NCBI GenBank assembly: GCA_028023455.1
Contig: JAQFVV010012418.1
Location: 4,955,244 to 5,019,243 of the forward strand
Source: Epiperipatus broadwayi
Lineage: Eukaryota; Onychophora; Udeonychophora; Euonychophora; Peripatidae
DNA: 64,000 nucleotides
Direction: 5' to 3'
In this document: piece by piece, positions 23,601 to 36,079 of the stretch
How the letters are laid out: each line of letters opens with the position of its first letter
How positions within the stretch are numbered: the first letter of the stretch is position 1
Notes under the pieces: generated by a model
What the model saw: only the letters and a program-made list of their open reading frames with translations
What the model was told of the DNA's origin: nothing
Databases searched by the model: none
Translations under genes and position numbers: made by a program

Positions 23601-25060
23601 AAATAGAACTGCCCTGCAGCGTAATAATCCATTCCCCAAAATAGATTTGCCATAAAACAAATGCCGTAACTTATCTCTTCTGAATATCTAAGAATGCTAC
23701 ACAATGTTATAATTAATTTTACTTTTTAAGATATTACAGATTAAACTTTTGTTTTAAACTTATTTTAATTTTAAAAAAATATCAAAGTGGACATTATTGT
23801 TATCTTGGTGGCCAACTATTTAAGCCACTAATGTATTTTAGGAATCCAATTAATTAAACCTATTGTTCTCTTCCCAATCCTCATTTACTTTCTACATCAA
23901 ATTTATGGTGTGATTTTAAAATCTAAAATAACAAACTTAGTTACTTTTTAAATTCTCAATGTTTAAATCTACCTAAATGTTTAATACTATTTTAAATTAA
24001 ATGAAAATGAATATTAAGAATGTGATATTTTTAAATAAATAGATTTTAAACAAAGCAACTTTAAATAACGAAAATATTATTTTTCTTAAGTTTTAAATAT
24101 TTTATTGCAGATGTGTGTAAATATGACTTATATGACCTACTTTTTATAATGAATATGTATCTGTGTACATACTCGCAATTTATAAATTATTAATGCTGGG
24201 GATTATGAAATTATATATATAACATGAGCATTTATACTTGTGGTCTAAATTAGGCGGGATTTCGATATATAAGTGCGGTACAGACAACGACAAATTGGGA
24301 TTTAAACTATAGGGTATGAGGATAGAAAAGGAATAAGAAAAGTGAAACAAAGATTACTGTTTCAATAATAATGATCTGCCTGGAAACAGAAATGGCATTA
24401 TTTAATTAGTTCCCAACCCAGCAATCAAGGGCATTAAAATAAATAATTTGAAATAATTAAAATATCTCTGAAGTACTTGGGATTTATAAGATTAATATAA
24501 AATATAGACTCGCATAGTTGAGTTGACTTGGCATATAAATTACATATTTAATAAAAGGAAACAGCAAATAATTATAATAATAAAATTCAACCACACTAAA
24601 GTAAAATATAGGATTTAAAGGGTGAGAGAGATGTGAGCATTTACATATAGATTTGATAGGATTATAGAGTCATAATAAGAATATGATTATGATTACATGG
24701 CTAATATTTATAATATAAAAGAATTTAATATAAGTAAAATTATAGAGTTAAACAAAGCTTTGCAATTAATATAGCAGATTAATTGAATCCTTAAGACGGT
24801 AGAGAAAAGTTACCTTCCTCTGTAATAGCATGCTGATTTGAAGGATTATTTCTGAGAAATTTATATTGGAGTACGGGCGGTAGCATTCTATTCCCAAATC
24901 ATTTCAAAAGCATTGTGAGGCAGTCCATTTGTTAGTAGCAAAAGCTCGCCATCATAGCATGGAAGTGATCAAGGAAAAATTGGGAGAAAGCAGACGGAAG
25001 TCTCTCTACTCATTGGTCTTAGTATTTAAATGTAAACTGGCGTGGATTCAGCTTAACAAT
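20641..25060. other. Less AT-rich block, likely decayed mobile-element DNA
   Basis: The block has more mixed composition than its flanks. It contains several CpG-bearing patches (20750-21060, 22090-22560, 23150-23500, 24780-25050) separated by AT-rich DNA. Only one patch shows a sustained decayed frame (23150-23478). A B-box-like motif on the minus strand near 21490-21600 hints at a tRNA-derived SINE. No terminal repeats or target duplications were found, so the nature of the block is open. Confidence 0.35.
23150..23478 (-). pseudogene. Unidentified decayed coding region
   Basis: One minus-strand frame stays coherent for about 110 codons, interrupted by only four stops (two TGA, two TAG). 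These stops are single transitions from CGA or CAG. Readable parts are 'EKLKLKPDLYQPLPREIRMS', 'GMAILQHVVPPDAFYLRRP', 'EAAVNIKVNAAVIKQVKIKS' and 'KKMCAVNAPVLTQ'. A splice-donor-like CACAAG/GTAAAT lies at its end. I do not recognise the protein. It may be the ORF of an old retroelement or a gene fragment; the codon composition is unlike the surrounding intergenic DNA. Confidence 0.4.
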
Positions 25061-26060
25061 CGAACTTGAAATTTTATTGGCTTTTTCTGATATCAAAATA
25101 AATCGTATTTATACTTGCTGGAATTTTCTAGATATGCTTTTAAGAAAATCACCTGAGGCAATACGGATACAAAATTACCTTGTGTGGCTTAATCAGCAAG
25201 AAAAATACTTTTACTTTTGTGTAATAAAAGATACAATAGACTGATAAATCCTGGAAGCTATTGTTCTGAATCTAAAATTAGAAATAGATTTGCATGACTT
25301 AATCTTGATTTAAAATATTTAAACGAATTTATTTCAATAGGGTGATTTCTCTAAATTGATTAATGGATTTTGCTAATGTTTTCAAATTTCTTGGCTTAAG
25401 GCAGCTTCGAGAATCTTTGAAATATTGCATCACCTACTGAAATTATTTTATGAATAAACTAATGTAACTAAAAATATAAAATAAAATATATTAAAATATT
25501 TACATTACATATATCTATCCGCTGCATATATGTAAACGCACATATATGACTACATGTTATAACAACAATTATTTGGGTAATTTGTCTATAATTTACTTTA
25601 TAAAATGAAATATTTATAATAACTTGACTAAATGGTTGTTTAGGTTCAGGTAAAGTTTCATGGAGGTGCAGGGTTGCTCTCTATATGATCTAGGCACATG
25701 GATTTGAACCATTAGAAGAGGTTAGTCCAGCAATGACACATGAAGCATGAATCTGGATTACAAATTTATCGCTACATATTCCCCTAGTTTGAAGAGAAAT
25801 ATAAAAAAAAACATTTTACTTCAAGATATGAGACTACAACAGAATGACTAGGTTTATCAATTTTTGTTGAAATATTATATCAGGTATTTCAGCCCCCCCC
25901 CCCATATATTATACATTACTGAAAAAAAAAACACTCGGGTCATCATTAAATTAGCATTCATTTAGTTAATAGATATATATAAAATGAACTTTGGTGATTA
26001 CTTTACCGATGGTTGTCCAATGTCACTTCCATTTTTAAGCCCCTAAGTCTTCTCTTAGTA
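25061..26060. other. AT-rich DNA, no gene
   Basis: Apart from the B-box fragment and a C-homopolymer (about 25891-25903), nothing could be supported here. Confidence 0.45.
25655..25765 (-). repeat. Possible tRNA-derived SINE fragment
   Basis: On the minus strand a perfect B box (GGTTCAAATCC) is present near 25698-25708, with a loose A-box-like stretch about 30-40 bases upstream. No tRNA fold could be built. SINE origin is a guess from the polymerase III box alone. Confidence 0.25.
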
Positions 26061-27880
26061 GTTCCTTGTCCTCATGATCTAATCCTTTATTCTTCCCCAG
26101 GATCTGAGGGTATGTAAGGTTCAAAACAATGTTCCCCTGGTTTATAGATACGTCTTTCTGGGTCTCTTACTAAAATATAAAAAGGTTGTACAATACCATG
26201 TTTTGATATTATATCGTATCGTTCTTTACTAAAAGAATTTTGCCAACTTTCTTTGATATAGCAGTATCCATTATAACGTGTTCACTTATATATCTTTTAT
26301 CTTTCCAAAATAGATCCATGCCCTAAAAGAGATTTTATTTTCTCAGTTTAATGGGTTCAGCTCCTCATACAATTTTGTTATGATCGTATATCAAATAAAT
26401 GATTATCGAATTATTAAAATGAGCATTATTGACCATATCTAAAGACCCGTCCACTTCTTTCATCTTAGTATCAGGAGGCCATTCAGCATCACCACAAATG
26501 GAAATCTCACCATTGCTGCCATACCCAAAATTTTTCATCAATCCTTCATCATCAATTGTGAAAATATAACTCAGAATTATCAATTATGAGTTCAGAAGAT
26601 TCGTCCAAAACTGCCGACCTTGATCTATCAGTACAGTTTTCATGATCGATACAGGCAGTCCTTTAGAAGGTGATAAACTGGTATTGTTACTTTGAGATGG
26701 GTTGATTTGAAGTAGACTTGAAATCCACATTTCATCACAACTTTCTTCTTCCTTGGCTAAATCCGCTAGAGTAACATCTGACTATGAGTAATTTCTGTCA
26801 ATCCAGGACCTAATTCTTTACATTTTGAATAGAATTGGCATTTGTCTTCACCAATATAGTCCCATGAGGTTCTGGCATTATTTTATTTGGTTGAGGTTCT
26901 GTGTCCTCCACTCCAATGTATGTTAAAAGTGCTTCCTTGAAAACTTATCTTTAGTTTCACCCCCAATATACTTTGGTTCGAAGGTGGAACAATCTTTGGA
27001 TCTTTTGGTTCTGTTGTTTAGTTTATCAGATTCTCCATTTGGTTAACATCTTGTTGAAATTTCTTCTTTGTAGTATCCTCTACCTCATTCACAACTTCTA
27101 TACCCTCCATTACTGTGTTTGCCGAAATTGTTTTCTACACAAGTTATCTTGTCTTTAGTTACATCAATGATCTACCTTGGCTTGGGAACAGACACATCTT
27201 TGAATCCGTCAGCTTGTATATCCAGTGTAGCATTAACCTTATCAATCTCTCATTTTATTCCAATTGATTGGCACTCTGTATTCATACATCATTTGAAGAA
27301 TTTAGAGTAGTGGCCATATTCTTGATCATTGGCTTTGTTTCCATTCAACATCTACAGCCACATCATTAGTACCACAGTTCATTGTACTTGAGATCACATC
27401 CTTCATCTCGCTCTATCTTCTCCACAGCTGGGGCAGTTTTACTCTTGGCTGTTTTGATTTCACTTGATTCTACACAACCAGCAGGGCTAGTTTAATCAAT
27501 ATCCTTGGGATGCGACATTTGACTCTTTTGTGGACCTTAGTATTCTGAGTTACATTTCTGTGTAGGCTCTTGCCTTATCTCTATTCCTTCAGTTTGTTTC
27601 TTTATTGTCTCATTTCTTTCTTATCTTGTCTCGTTCTTCTAACTTTTTTACTTCCACCAACCACTTCATTAAATTTTGCTCCAAGGTTGATTCATCTTGT
27701 CTCTTCTCGAGCGCTCTCTCTTCCTTAGCTTGTTCCCCTAATTTGTTAATTTCGCCCTCATCCATTTCACATGACTTGTTCAGCCTCTACCACCTCTGAT
27801 GGAGGTCTACACTACATAATGGTTTTTCCCAGCACTTCATTTTATCAATTGCTTTGGTTTTGTAAAAATTCCTAAATCAC
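26040..27880 (-). pseudogene. Unidentified decayed acidic, coiled-coil-like ORF
   Basis: The minus strand of this 1.8 kb has sustained coding character spread over shifting frames. The upstream part (27780-27600) reads 'MDEGEINKLGEQAKEERALE' and a Glu/Lys-rich helical stretch with 'LVEVKKLEERDKIRKK'. The middle (27300-26600) has Pro/Lys/Asp-rich pieces such as 'ADGFKDVSVPKPR'. The end (26583-26120) reads 'DDEGLMKNFGYGSNGEISIC', 'ERYDIISKHGIVQPFYILVR' and 'DPERRIYKPGEHCFEPYIPS'. I do not recognise the family. A gag-like or ORF1-like protein of a retroelement, or a processed pseudogene, would fit. There are no RT, integrase or transposase motifs. Confidence 0.45.
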
Positions 27881-29440
27881 AACTGGAAATCCACCTATCT
27901 CCCTTTCTCTCCAATCATCTGCCTAATACCACACTGCTACTCCCAAACTGTTAATATTTGCGAATGCTTTTTTTCCTATAATGCTACCCCATCTTCTCTA
28001 TTATTTGTAAGAATTTATGCTACCACTTATCCCCTTTATAGTAATAGTCAATTACAATAAATATACACCATCAAAACAAATATTTTACCTGTGCTTTTCT
28101 ACTTTTGCCTCACTCTAGTTGCTCTCTTGTGCCTGAAACATACTTATAATTCCTGAGTAAAGAAACTTAGTTATTTCTAAACCTGTAATAATTAAAAATA
28201 CTATTCAGTCTTATAGTATGCGTGTTTGTTAGTGTGCTTGACTTTATGTATATATGTTAAACACCTATTTCAGTATTGATGGATTATTATCATACATAAT
28301 AACAATCTGGAGTGAAATGATAAGAACAATAGACAAAGCTATTTTGCGAGTTTATATTAATACCTGGTACATCTTTGAAATATCTGTTTTGCCAAAATAA
28401 TAGCATTCACAAGATTCAGTAATTACTAATAGAGTGAGTACCATCCTTTAATTCACTTGATTTTTTTTTTGTACAAACCAACTGCTCACAATATATTCAT
28501 TAACTAATGAAAAGGATGCTTAAAACCTCTGAATTCAATATTCAGCAGTGAGAAAATTCACTCTTCAGCTCAACAAAATCACAATTCCATTATGAAATAT
28601 TCAACAATATAATAAGATGGAAAAAGAGTTGCTTGAAAAATGTCCTTGTTGACTGATTAAATATTTGATAGCAAGGACTTTAAAAAAAAACCTACACAGA
28701 AAGATCACTTTCCTTCAAAATGTGTTAAAAAAATATTTAAATATATAGAGGGTAAGATAATCCTTTACTTCAAAACAAGTCTGTGCTATTCAGATGTTAT
28801 GCAATACATGCATTTGAGAACTCAAATTGTTTTAATTTTCTCCAAATAATTTTAAGCTCTAATAAACAATTTTAAAAAAATAATATCACATTATAATCAT
28901 GCTATTTGGTATGCTAACTTTCTGGCATATGCTAGCAGTAATAATCTTTGTTACTCATCATCCATTTACTTTAATGCAAAATATTCTATTGGCTTTATAC
29001 ATGAACACAAAATGATGCTGGTTTAAGTTTAAATCTTGGATTGTATTTTAATTTTGAGCCCATTTATTTATGTGACATAATTAAATTAATATAGATTTAT
29101 TTAAATTGCATTTTTCTTGGTATTTTAAATTATAGGATTTTTTTTTTTAAAAAATTATATAAATACACAATTCTTTCATTTTCTACAGTAAGATTTTGAA
29201 AATGAATCTAAATTAAAATCTATTTGCAGGAAAACATGCATCCATTTATAAAATACAATGATAATATAAAAGCAAATTTTTTAACATTATCTTTGTTGGG
29301 AATTTTAAAGAAAACATCAGTCTTTGTTTTCTTGTTCTTTTAAACATGATAATTACACTATTTCAAACAGCAAATATTTGTAACTATTTTTTGAAGATAT
29401 CAAGCATTTAATATTAACTTTTCATGAGCAGCAAGTATTG
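27881..29440. other. AT-rich DNA without recognisable genes
   Basis: No coding, RNA or repeat feature could be supported beyond homopolymer runs. Confidence 0.5.
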
Positions 29441-29449
29441 AAGAACTTA

Positions 29450-32400
29450 TTATTTATTTGGAACCACACCTATTTGATCCTTTTCAACCATTATCAATCC
29501 ACTGCACAATGAAAATCTCCAAGTTTAATCCACTTTCTTTGATCTGTAGCCTCTTTTCTATATCCACCAGCAAACTTTTTTATTTCCAGCCATTCATCTC
29601 ACATATGGTCTCTTTCTAGACTTATACTATCCTTTGGGACTAATTTAAGATTTTAATTATCAATCTATTATCATCTCTTCTAGAAATAGTTCCACTTCAG
29701 TATCATAATTCTTTCAATGATGTCATAATGTGTTCGATCTCTCATATACTTCGTTTTCAATCCTTTTTTGTTACACTTAACATCTCTCATAATTAATTGA
29801 ATGATCTGAAGTCTGCATTGCTTTTCTGTTAAGTATCCAAGATTCAAATGTATAAGTAAGAACTGATAAAACAGATTTATTAAAAACTTTTTATCAAACA
29901 CATAAATATATTTCCTTTTAATACTCTATTAAAAACATACCACCCAAGTTTAACTCTATGATTAATTTCATTCCTTATGTTTCTATCTGCATTAATAATC
30001 AGATCTAGGTAATGGTAGTTGCTAAATTCTTCTAATTCATTATTATCAATTATAAATTATTATTTTTAAGAAAATTCATTAACATTACTTTAGTCTTTTT
30101 AGTGTTTATCTTTAATCCTACTGGCTTACTTTCATCTGATAACTTTTGCAACATTTCCTGAAACTCTAAAACATTATTTGCAAAGATAACCACATCATCT
30201 GCAAAATCTAGATGACTTTAGAATCATCATTTATTTTAATTCCTGAGTAGCTTCCCAACCCACAAAATATTTCTTATAAAACTGTTTTAAAAAGTTTTGA
30301 GATGTGGAATCACCAATCATACATTTTTCTATGTTAAATTTTCCTAGTATTACTATGTAATCCAATCATTGCTTTTGCATTTTTTATAAATGTTCTTCAT
30401 AATATGACCGTATTCTTGGTCTATATCTTGCTGATACAATGCCGAGAGAATCAAATGACTTCGTAATCTACAATTCCAAAGCATAATGGCAACTCATATT
30501 TATTGGTCATCTCTATCACTTTTTCAAAACCGGTTTATGATTTGCTATGCTAAAACTAATGTTAAATTGAGCTTATTCTTTTGGTTGGTTAAAATCCAAA
30601 GTTTACTGTAGACAAGTTATAATTATCTTGATAAAAATTTTATATAGAACTGATAAAAGACTGATAAATATGTAATTTCTAATACAATATTTTCTTTGTC
30701 ACTTCTTACATGTTAATATTAGTCAAAATTTACCCAAATCCAAAACTCAACCAGACTAGCCAAGAAAATAAAATATAAAACCATATCAATGGTTTCACTG
30801 CTACACGCAGACTTCTCAAGTGTAAAGAACTATAAAATAGCAATATATTTATACTAAACATTACCCACAATTCCATTTACTTCCATCCACCCTTGATATT
30901 AAAAGAACTTTTAAAATAAATTAATTGCTTCAAAATTATAAAATTTTAATAATAAAGATTTTTTAATTCTTTTTATTTTATTTCTCTCAAAGAAGACAAC
31001 TTTAGCTTCATCAAAATTAATAGTGTGGCCTGATGAAGCTAAGGTTGTCTTTGACAAAAATGAAATAAAAGGAATTAAAGAATCTTTGTTATTAAAATTT
31101 TATGATTCTGAAGCAATTAATTTATTTAAAAGTTCTTTTAATATTAAGGGTAGATGAGAAGAAATTGGAATTGTGGGTAATGTTTAGTATAAATATGTTG
31201 CTGTTTTGTAGTTCTTTACACTAGAGAAGTGTGCTTGTAGCAGTGAAACCATTGGTAGTGTTTTGTATTTTATTTTCTTGGCTAGTCTGGTTGAGTTTTG
31301 GATTTGGGATAATTTTGATTATTTATTGACTAGTTTAGCTTTATGCTTTTAATGTTTATATTAATATCATTACTGTATTTTTCCAATCATCTGGTACATG
31401 TTGATTATTTGAACAATTGGTATACAACTTCACCAACAATTGTTCTATTTATTCATCTGCTTTTTTTAAGGTAACAATTATAATTCAATCATTAGTGTGA
31501 TGTTTTCCCTTTTTCTAGATTTAATTGCATGCCTCACTTCATTTAAAATCCTGAACAATCCAGATGTAGTAATTGTAGATGATACTTTGTTCCCTTGTTT
31601 TTTTATAGTTATATAATACTTTACAGAACTCTTCAACACATTTCATGATGTTATCTTTCCTTTTAGAATAGTTCTATCTTTACTTTTATTTATTTCTATC
31701 GCTTTGTTTGCTAATTCACTATTATATTTTCTTGTGTTGCTAGTAGCTGTTTTTTGTATCATTTTACAATATTGTAGATATTCAATCCTTAATGGATCAT
31801 ATTTATATACTTCATAAATTGTCTTAATAGAAATTTTACTAGTCAATTGCTGCTTTTATTTTCCAGTTATCTTTGCTGCATGCAGTATTTAATAAGGCAC
31901 CAGTTATAGTCTTGATTTCGTTCAAATCTGAAACATCTTCAAAATCTTAATATTTTAAAACTTTTTGTGAGTTCTAATTTAAATTCATTGGAATATATCT
32001 GAAGATTAGTAATATCAATTATAAATAGTATTTTTTAAAATAATTTTTGTCTCTAATTTTGCATTAACATATGTCATCTTATTAATCGACGATCACTTCT
32101 TAATATTGAATCTATTAAAAAAGTATAATCTTGAAATACATATTTTCTGTTGGTCAAAATATTATCCATTTAGATGCTTCTATATCTATTTCTCATTAGT
32201 AGTTTTTTCAAAAAAAGCATTCATAAAAAAGTTCTTTTTTTGTGAACTTCACCAATCTGTGTCCTCCCTCATTTTTATCATCATAATCAAATTTATCCAG
32301 AGCACTTTCATCTTTCAGTTGTTTACTAATTGTTTGGTCTGATTAAAAGCCTTTTGTACATTCATATAAAAATCTACTTCATTTATGGAAACTTTTGGTA

Positions 32401-32800
32401 TCTAAATTGGAATTGCCACTCTATCTGGCATACGAACAATCTCTACAATGTTGTTCTTTCATTTTTTTTATTATATAATGAATATTGTTCACTTGTGCTT
32501 CCAATATTTTTGCATTGTAGGATAATATATGTTCACTTTTTAAATTGAGTCTCTTCACCTTTTCTTTTAATTTAACAAAGTCCAACAATGTCCCATTTAA
32601 TATTCAACAATTCTTTCCATCTGTACAATCTTCCTTTATTTGAAAATGATCTGCAATTGTAAGTATCTAAATTAAAGATCATCATCAAATGATAGCCTGG
32701 GTCCACAATCACAGGATTTTTAACACTCTGTCTTCTGCCACCAGTCTATCTTGGTTGGTGACTTTACAATCTCCTAGGAATAAGGGTCATAATTCAATTT
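29450..32800 (-). mobile_element. RTE-clade LINE, decayed and interrupted
   Basis: Read on the minus strand, the element proceeds from an AP-type endonuclease to an RT and C-terminus of the RTE/CFDP2-like kind. The N-terminus near 32670 reads 'YNCRSFSNKGRLYRWKELL'. The endonuclease end near 32130 reads 'MDNILTNRKYVFQDYTFLID' and 'SDRRLI'. RT pieces include 'VPDDWKNTVMI' (31405), the decayed 'KSFDS' block (30450), and 'NADRNIRNEINHRVKLGW' (29985). After these come 'SVLTYTFESW' (29850) and, at the end, 'WLEIKKFAGGYRKEATDQRK' (29570). All frames are broken. A palindromic insertion splits the RT. Confidence 0.82.
30716..31324. repeat. Long palindrome (foldback element) inside the LINE
   Basis: Two arms of about 290 bases are inverted copies of each other around a centre near 31013-31025. 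The left arm begins AATATTAGTCAAAATT and the right arm ends AATTTTGATTATT. The arms stay alignable throughout, with shared blocks such as CTCAACCAGACTAGCCAAG and its complement. Near the centre both carry a TGATGAAGCTAA motif. It interrupts the RT region of the RTE element, so it inserted later. It could be a foldback MITE or a head-to-head pair of PLE terminal pieces. Confidence 0.8.
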
Positions 32801-32836
32801 TATCTGACATGATTATAAATATCTGTTTAAAAAGTT

Positions 32837-32964
32837 AATTATCACATGCATTCATTGTGTCTTCAAGAAAACTGAACTGGTATTCAGGCAGTTAGGAAGA
32901 AATTATCACATGCATTCATTGTGTCTTCAAGAAAACTGAACTGGTATTCAGGCAGTTAGGAAGA
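32837..32964. repeat. Two perfect 64-base tandem copies
   Basis: The unit starting AATTATCACATGCATTCATT is present twice with a period of 64 and no visible mismatch. It is a recent small tandem duplication just upstream of the LINE. Confidence 0.9.
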
Positions 32965-32967
32965 AAT

Positions 32968-34162
32968 ATGTTTCTTAATCTTAAACTCAGAGGTAAAAAG
33001 CCAATAAACTCATCACATTGGTGGGTGTGTGGTAGGGAGTAACTCATTCATGTATGAATAGTATATTAATAATCGTACATTGACAGGACTGTATAAAATG
33101 GACATTAGGAGTTTGATCTGCTTGGTTTCTTTAAGATGTCATAGAGAAATCAAAAGATCTTAAAGTTAACAGTAAACTCCTACAGCCACTCATTTGATAC
33201 ATTTCATTTATTTCTACCAGGCAGAATTGTAAGCACCTTATTTATTGATGTGACTTTTCGGGCATGGTTTACAACTAGAAATATTTAAATTTATTTTCGA
33301 ATTTGCTCAATTCGTATAAATAGATCTTTTGTTAGGATTTTCTCAATTTTACATACATTTTTGAACAGATAAGTTGGAAATACATAATAATAATACATTA
33401 GTATTCATGAATTATTAATTGTGTTAATAATTGCACATATATTTTTAATTTTTCAGTTTTTTTTAACTGAAATGGTTTCTTTTGAAATAGAATTTAAAGT
33501 ATACATTTTCTTGTAAATTGACTTTCATTTTCCATCTATTTTAAAGAGAAATGAAGTTTTGATGCATAAAAATTGAAGAATTTTCTTAGACAAAACTTTT
33601 AAATTTTAATTATACATCGGAAAAGATTAAAGTCCATCATATTTTTTTTAAAACTAATTTCACACTGGATCTTGTTTTGTTTGTTTTTAGACAATAATGC
33701 TGAAAATAATTTTAACAAATGAATAACGATTGTTATAAAATAAACTTTTCAATTTTTGTAGAAATTTATTTTGAACATAATAAAGACAGAAAAAAATACT
33801 TTTCAAAACATTTTATTTCAGTATATTTTTTCTCATGGCATTTTCATTTAAATTGTGTTATTTCTAGTAGAACATTTATGCAAAATCTAACTTAAAATTT
33901 TTATAGATAGTTCTTAAATTTGCAAAAGTAGTTTAATAGATTTAATTATATAAATGAATACTCCCACTTTCCAAACACAAAATAAAGTCTTTGTGAAAAA
34001 ATAGAATGATTCTATCTTTTCGACCCAAACTTTTATGTATGGGCAAATTAGTTTATAAAAACATAGCGCTATATAAAATAAATGTCTTATTTAAAAGTAG
34101 TTTAAGCATTTTTAATTTGTTACTTTCCATATTGGCATTCAAAATTATTTTTATTCTTTGAA
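32968..34162. other. AT-rich DNA without recognisable genes
   Basis: No gene or repeat boundary is visible until the Merlin target duplication. Confidence 0.5.
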
Positions 34163-34170
34163 GATTATTG

Positions 34171-35283
34171 GGTACTGAAACATTTCACCATCCATCCTAC
34201 TTGATGGCATTGTTCCTACAACAAAACATATCGATATAACGTTACTGGGCCATTACATTTTCTTTAATATTTTAACAAATAAACAATACACAGACAATTT
34301 TTTGAAAGTAACATTATTTTATTTTATTTTTTAACTAATTGAATATATTTGAAAAGAATAACAATTTTTTTCCCCCTTATAAAAAATGTTTTTTTTTTTT
34401 CCAATGTTTCTTTTATTGGTTCAAATATAGTTTTATTTTTTGTTTTTAAACAATGCATACCTCATAATAAGAACAAATAGAATAAGGCAACAAATAAAAT
34501 GAAAAACAAATCAACTCCTACTTTTCTCACTGCTGACTCATCTCTTCTAGGATGGCACAGAACAGGTCTTGGTCCTTTTTCAGCCTCTGCCACATAAACT
34601 CTGCCAGGAAAGTGTTGATCCCAGTTCTTGATGTGCTGGGTATTTGCTTGTTCCGCCATTTCAGACTGCCCTAAAGATGTTCAATATTCTGCGTGTGCAC
34701 GCCACTGCCAGGGTGTATCTGTGGTTTACTTTGAGATGGTTAAATCCCCTTCCAGCAGTCAGAATAGATGCTGGAGCCCAGCTGGATATTGTCACTATGC
34801 ACTGCAGCAGGTTGTTGGTAGAGCGGGAGGGGATGGCCGTCGCAAAACATTCGCTCATCTCTTGACACATGCTGCCGAAAATCCACTGCTGCAGGAGAAC
34901 CCTACCCTGGTGGTTCTTGCGACGACTGAAAAGCATTTCGTCCACTTCGACGATCATATCAAGACTACCAATCAAGCAGCATGGATGAGAAATGAGGCTT
35001 TTGTGACAGCTCTTGAATTGTTTGTGTCCACTTGATGACCACCGTGCCTTTGGACAAGTCCAATTCTGCGGGCACTGTAAGCTCATCCCTGCTTCAGTAG
35101 TATCACCCATAACGTCTTCATACCTTCTACAGTACTACACGCTGCATGCCATACTGATGCTAGCCAAAAAAGTCAATTGCTGATAGCAATTGAGAAATTC
35201 AGCCTGATAAACAGTATTTTGACCTGGTTTTGTTGTAGAAACAACGCCATCAAGCGGGATGGATAGACAGATGTTTCAGTACC
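34171..35283 (-). mobile_element. Merlin DNA transposon with intact ends
   Basis: The termini are long inverted repeats. The left end starts GGTACTGAAACAT and continues through CCATCC.ACTTGATGGC, GTT and CTACAACAAA, and the right end matches it in inverse over about 55 bases. A perfect 8-base target duplication, GATTATTG, flanks it at 34163-34170 and 35284-35291; 8-9 bases is the known duplication length for Merlin. The minus strand encodes a Merlin/IS1016-like transposase broken by frameshifts. Composition is GC-richer than the surroundings in the coding part, consistent with a fairly recent arrival. It is non-autonomous now, though its ends look usable in trans. Confidence 0.92.
34480..35110 (-). 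pseudogene. Merlin (ISXO2-like DDE) transposase, frameshifted
   Basis: The main frame contains 'GSLDMIVEVDEMLFSRRKNH', the V-E-x-D-E motif with the first catalytic Asp of the IS1016/ISXO2-like DDE family. It continues with 'QWIFGSMCQEMSECFATAIP', 'RSTNNLLQCI' and 'GFNHLKVNHRYTL', usually GY.hltVNHs.nF. The second catalytic Asp region (usually ..I.SDcWk.Y) is corrupted to 'ILTAGRGFNH', so activity is lost. A shifted frame continues with 'TFLAEFMWQRLKKDQDLFCA', the usual C-terminal D.yL.EFmWR....d.F motif. It was preserved well enough to identify the family without doubt. Confidence 0.88.
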
Positions 35284-35291
35284 GATTATTG

Positions 35292-36079
35292 AGTTCAGGA
35301 AACTAGCGAATGAGTGGAGGAAAATTTAGTGACTCGGCCAGATATTTTAATTTTTTTGTTAAAATTGTTTATTTTAGAAAAGAATCATTTGGTATGAGAC
35401 TTTTGATCTTTTTTCTTTCTTTGCTATGGTTAGAGAATAATATTTAAAATATAGGAATGAAGAAAATTGATAAAAATGAAAAATTGAATTAAACACCCCT
35501 CACACATCCATAGTTTTATATATTAAAATTAACCTTCCAATGTTATTTCATCTGTTAAGTACAATAATTAACTTAATTCAATAGCTAACTTACTAAATTA
35601 AAGAAATATACTCATTTAGAAAAATAATATTTATTTAGAATTTCAATGTATTTTGTACATCAAAGTTTATGCATACATATATGTCACTTATAAATATGAT
35701 TTATGATTAATGTAGTATTGTTTAAAAAAAAAATTGTGTGTAATAATTATACAATTGTTATATAAATAATATACTATTATAATTGAATGAAGTTATTGAT
35801 ATTTGCAAAATTTTAACATTAAACTAACAATTAAAATGACTTAAAAATAATATTAACTATGTTACTGAAGAAATTATTAAGTGATTTGACTGATTCCTCT
35901 CATACAGTTTGTTTTTCTTTTCTGACACTGCTATTTTATTACATTATAAATACAGCAAGCATATGGTTCAGGCCTCATACATCAAGCCTTATTGCCAATG
36001 CTTTGCTTTTATTGATTTAAATCATCTGATTGAATTAATTTAATATAGTTATGACTATATTTTAAATTAACTAATTATT
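35292..36079. other. AT-rich DNA without recognisable genes
   Basis: Nothing beyond AT-rich low-complexity sequence could be supported. Confidence 0.5.

Noticed and set aside
27605-27799. 64-codon Ser-rich plus-strand frame
   Set aside because: It is the antisense of the Glu/Lys-rich minus-strand coding remnant.
34628-35035. 135-codon plus-strand open frame in the Merlin element, among the longest in the window
   Set aside because: It is antisense to the Merlin transposase frame, whose family motifs are clear; the plus-strand frame has no recognisable domain.
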